64,000 nt of DNA from contig JADBXR010000020.1 in the NCBI GenBank assembly GCA_020403425.1, forward strand, positions 19,002 to 83,001, in the 5' to 3' direction. Position 1 is the first letter of the stretch. Every line of letters starts with the position of its first letter. This stretch comes from Chitinophagaceae bacterium. Lineage in GTDB: Bacteria > Bacteroidota > Bacteroidia > Chitinophagales > Chitinophagaceae. Under the pieces are notes generated by a model. It had not been told where the DNA came from and did not search any database. It saw only the letters and a program-made list of their open reading frames with translations. A program made the position numbers and the translations under genes. This document shows positions 63,733-64,000 of the stretch, piece by piece.

Positions 63733-63763
63733 AAAAAAGTCTCACAAAACTGTGAGACCTTGG

Positions 63764-63839
63764 TGGAGAGTATCTGGGTCGAACCGACGACCTTCCCGCC
63801 GTTGGCGGGACGCTCTGGTAAAAGTTGAGTTAGGGCAAT
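63764..63839 (-). pseudogene. tRNA-like unit 2 (type B)
   Basis: Same body as unit 1 with a T-stem mismatch (CAGAT in place of CCGAT). It encodes a 3' CCA. Acceptor 5' strand still unpaired. Confidence 0.7.
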
Positions 63840-63872
63840 AAAAAAGGTCTCACAGAAACTGTGAGACTTTGG

Positions 63873-63948
63873 TGGAGAGTATCGGGGTCGAACCGACGAC
63901 CTTCCCGCCGTTGGCGGGACGCTCTGGTAAAAGTTGAGTTAGGGCAAT
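63873..63948 (-). pseudogene. tRNA-like unit 3 (type A)
   Basis: T stem as in unit 1, with CCA encoded. Acceptor 5' strand unpaired. The hairpin that follows (minus strand) has one base change relative to unit 1. Confidence 0.7.
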
Positions 63949-63979
63949 AAAAAAGTCTCACAAAACTGTGAGACCTTGG

Positions 63980-64000
63980 TGGAGAGTATCTGGGTCGAAC
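63980..64000 (-). pseudogene. tRNA-like unit 4 (type B), truncated by window end
   Basis: Only the CCA-side of the body (ACTCTCC and the start of the T arm, type B variant) is present before the sequence ends. It shows that the array goes on. Confidence 0.6.

Larger units (their letters stand above)
63630..64000. repeat. Tandem array of tRNA-like units with intrinsic terminators (continues past the window)
   Basis: Three full units and a partial fourth repeat with almost no change. On the minus strand each unit is a 76-base tRNA-like body followed by a perfect hairpin and T-run (GGTCTCACAG-AAA-CTGTGAGACC in units 1 and 3, GTCTCACA-AAAC-TGTGAGAC in 2 and 4). Body starts are 63657, 63764, 63873 and 63980, so spacing alternates 107 and 109 bases and the true period is 216. 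The array is cut by the window end. Confidence 0.85.

Noticed and set aside
63630..64000. CRISPR array
   Set aside because: The units are contiguous and nearly identical with no variable spacers; they contain tRNA-like arms and terminators.

Overview
The window comes from a member of the Bacteroidota, most likely family Chitinophagaceae. The evidence is a type IX secretion (T9SS) surface protein paired with a PorP/SprF protein, a free-standing T9SS sorting domain, the clade-specific families DUF4835, DUF4296 and DUF5117, a eukaryote-type citrate synthase, and repeated TAnnTTTG promoter elements with few Shine-Dalgarno sites. All placements come from reading the sequence; no database search was possible.

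Layout. 1-3749: end of the spc ribosomal operon (rplR end, rpsE, rpmD, rplO, secY) and map, with intrinsic terminators after rplO and after secY. 3784-10228: an M20 peptidase, a flavoprotein, a large zinc metalloprotease, a small repeat protein and a CBS-domain protein. 10255-20767: a sugar region with a gluconate-type permease, a beta-propeller protein, and a forward run xylB-xylA-galM-symporter-uxuA for xylose and hexuronate breakdown. 20930-32646: housekeeping genes (rpsA, bamD, rpoZ, coaBC with DUF4835/DUF4296, a CoA-transferase pair, a peroxiredoxin, rlmI, grpE, dnaJ). 32686-43459: VWA protein, hpt, a LysM glucosaminidase, an O-methyltransferase, a second SSS symporter, a LOG protein, a beta-barrel protein, pckA, a deoxynucleoside kinase and trpS. 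43849-62899: recG, the giant T9SS protein plus PorP/SprF, a coiled-coil protein, M24 peptidase, pssA, purS, rsmI, M1 peptidase, rsmG, a glycosyltransferase, tgt, lptG-like permease and gltA. 63045-64000: a DUF1801-like protein with a lysine-rich tail, then a tandem array.

Two features are not explained by ordinary gene content. First, 63630-64000 is a tandem array of degenerate tRNA-like units (minus strand), each followed by an intrinsic terminator, with an alternating A/B pattern of 216 bp; it runs off the window end. Second, about fifteen intergenic spacers hold imperfect to perfect inverted repeats built from reiterated short words. The words differ between loci but the architecture is the same, and some loci share a word family. 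They sit at gene ends, next to start codons and next to promoters, and they have misleading effects on start-codon choice for recG and rsmI.

How the genes work together: xylose enters through an Na+ symporter, is isomerised and phosphorylated to the pentose phosphate pathway; mannonate dehydratase and the gluconate-type permease serve neighbouring sugar acids. PckA and citrate synthase represent central carbon flow. BamD, the beta-barrel protein, PorP/SprF, the LptF/G-like permease and the T9SS protein are envelope components.
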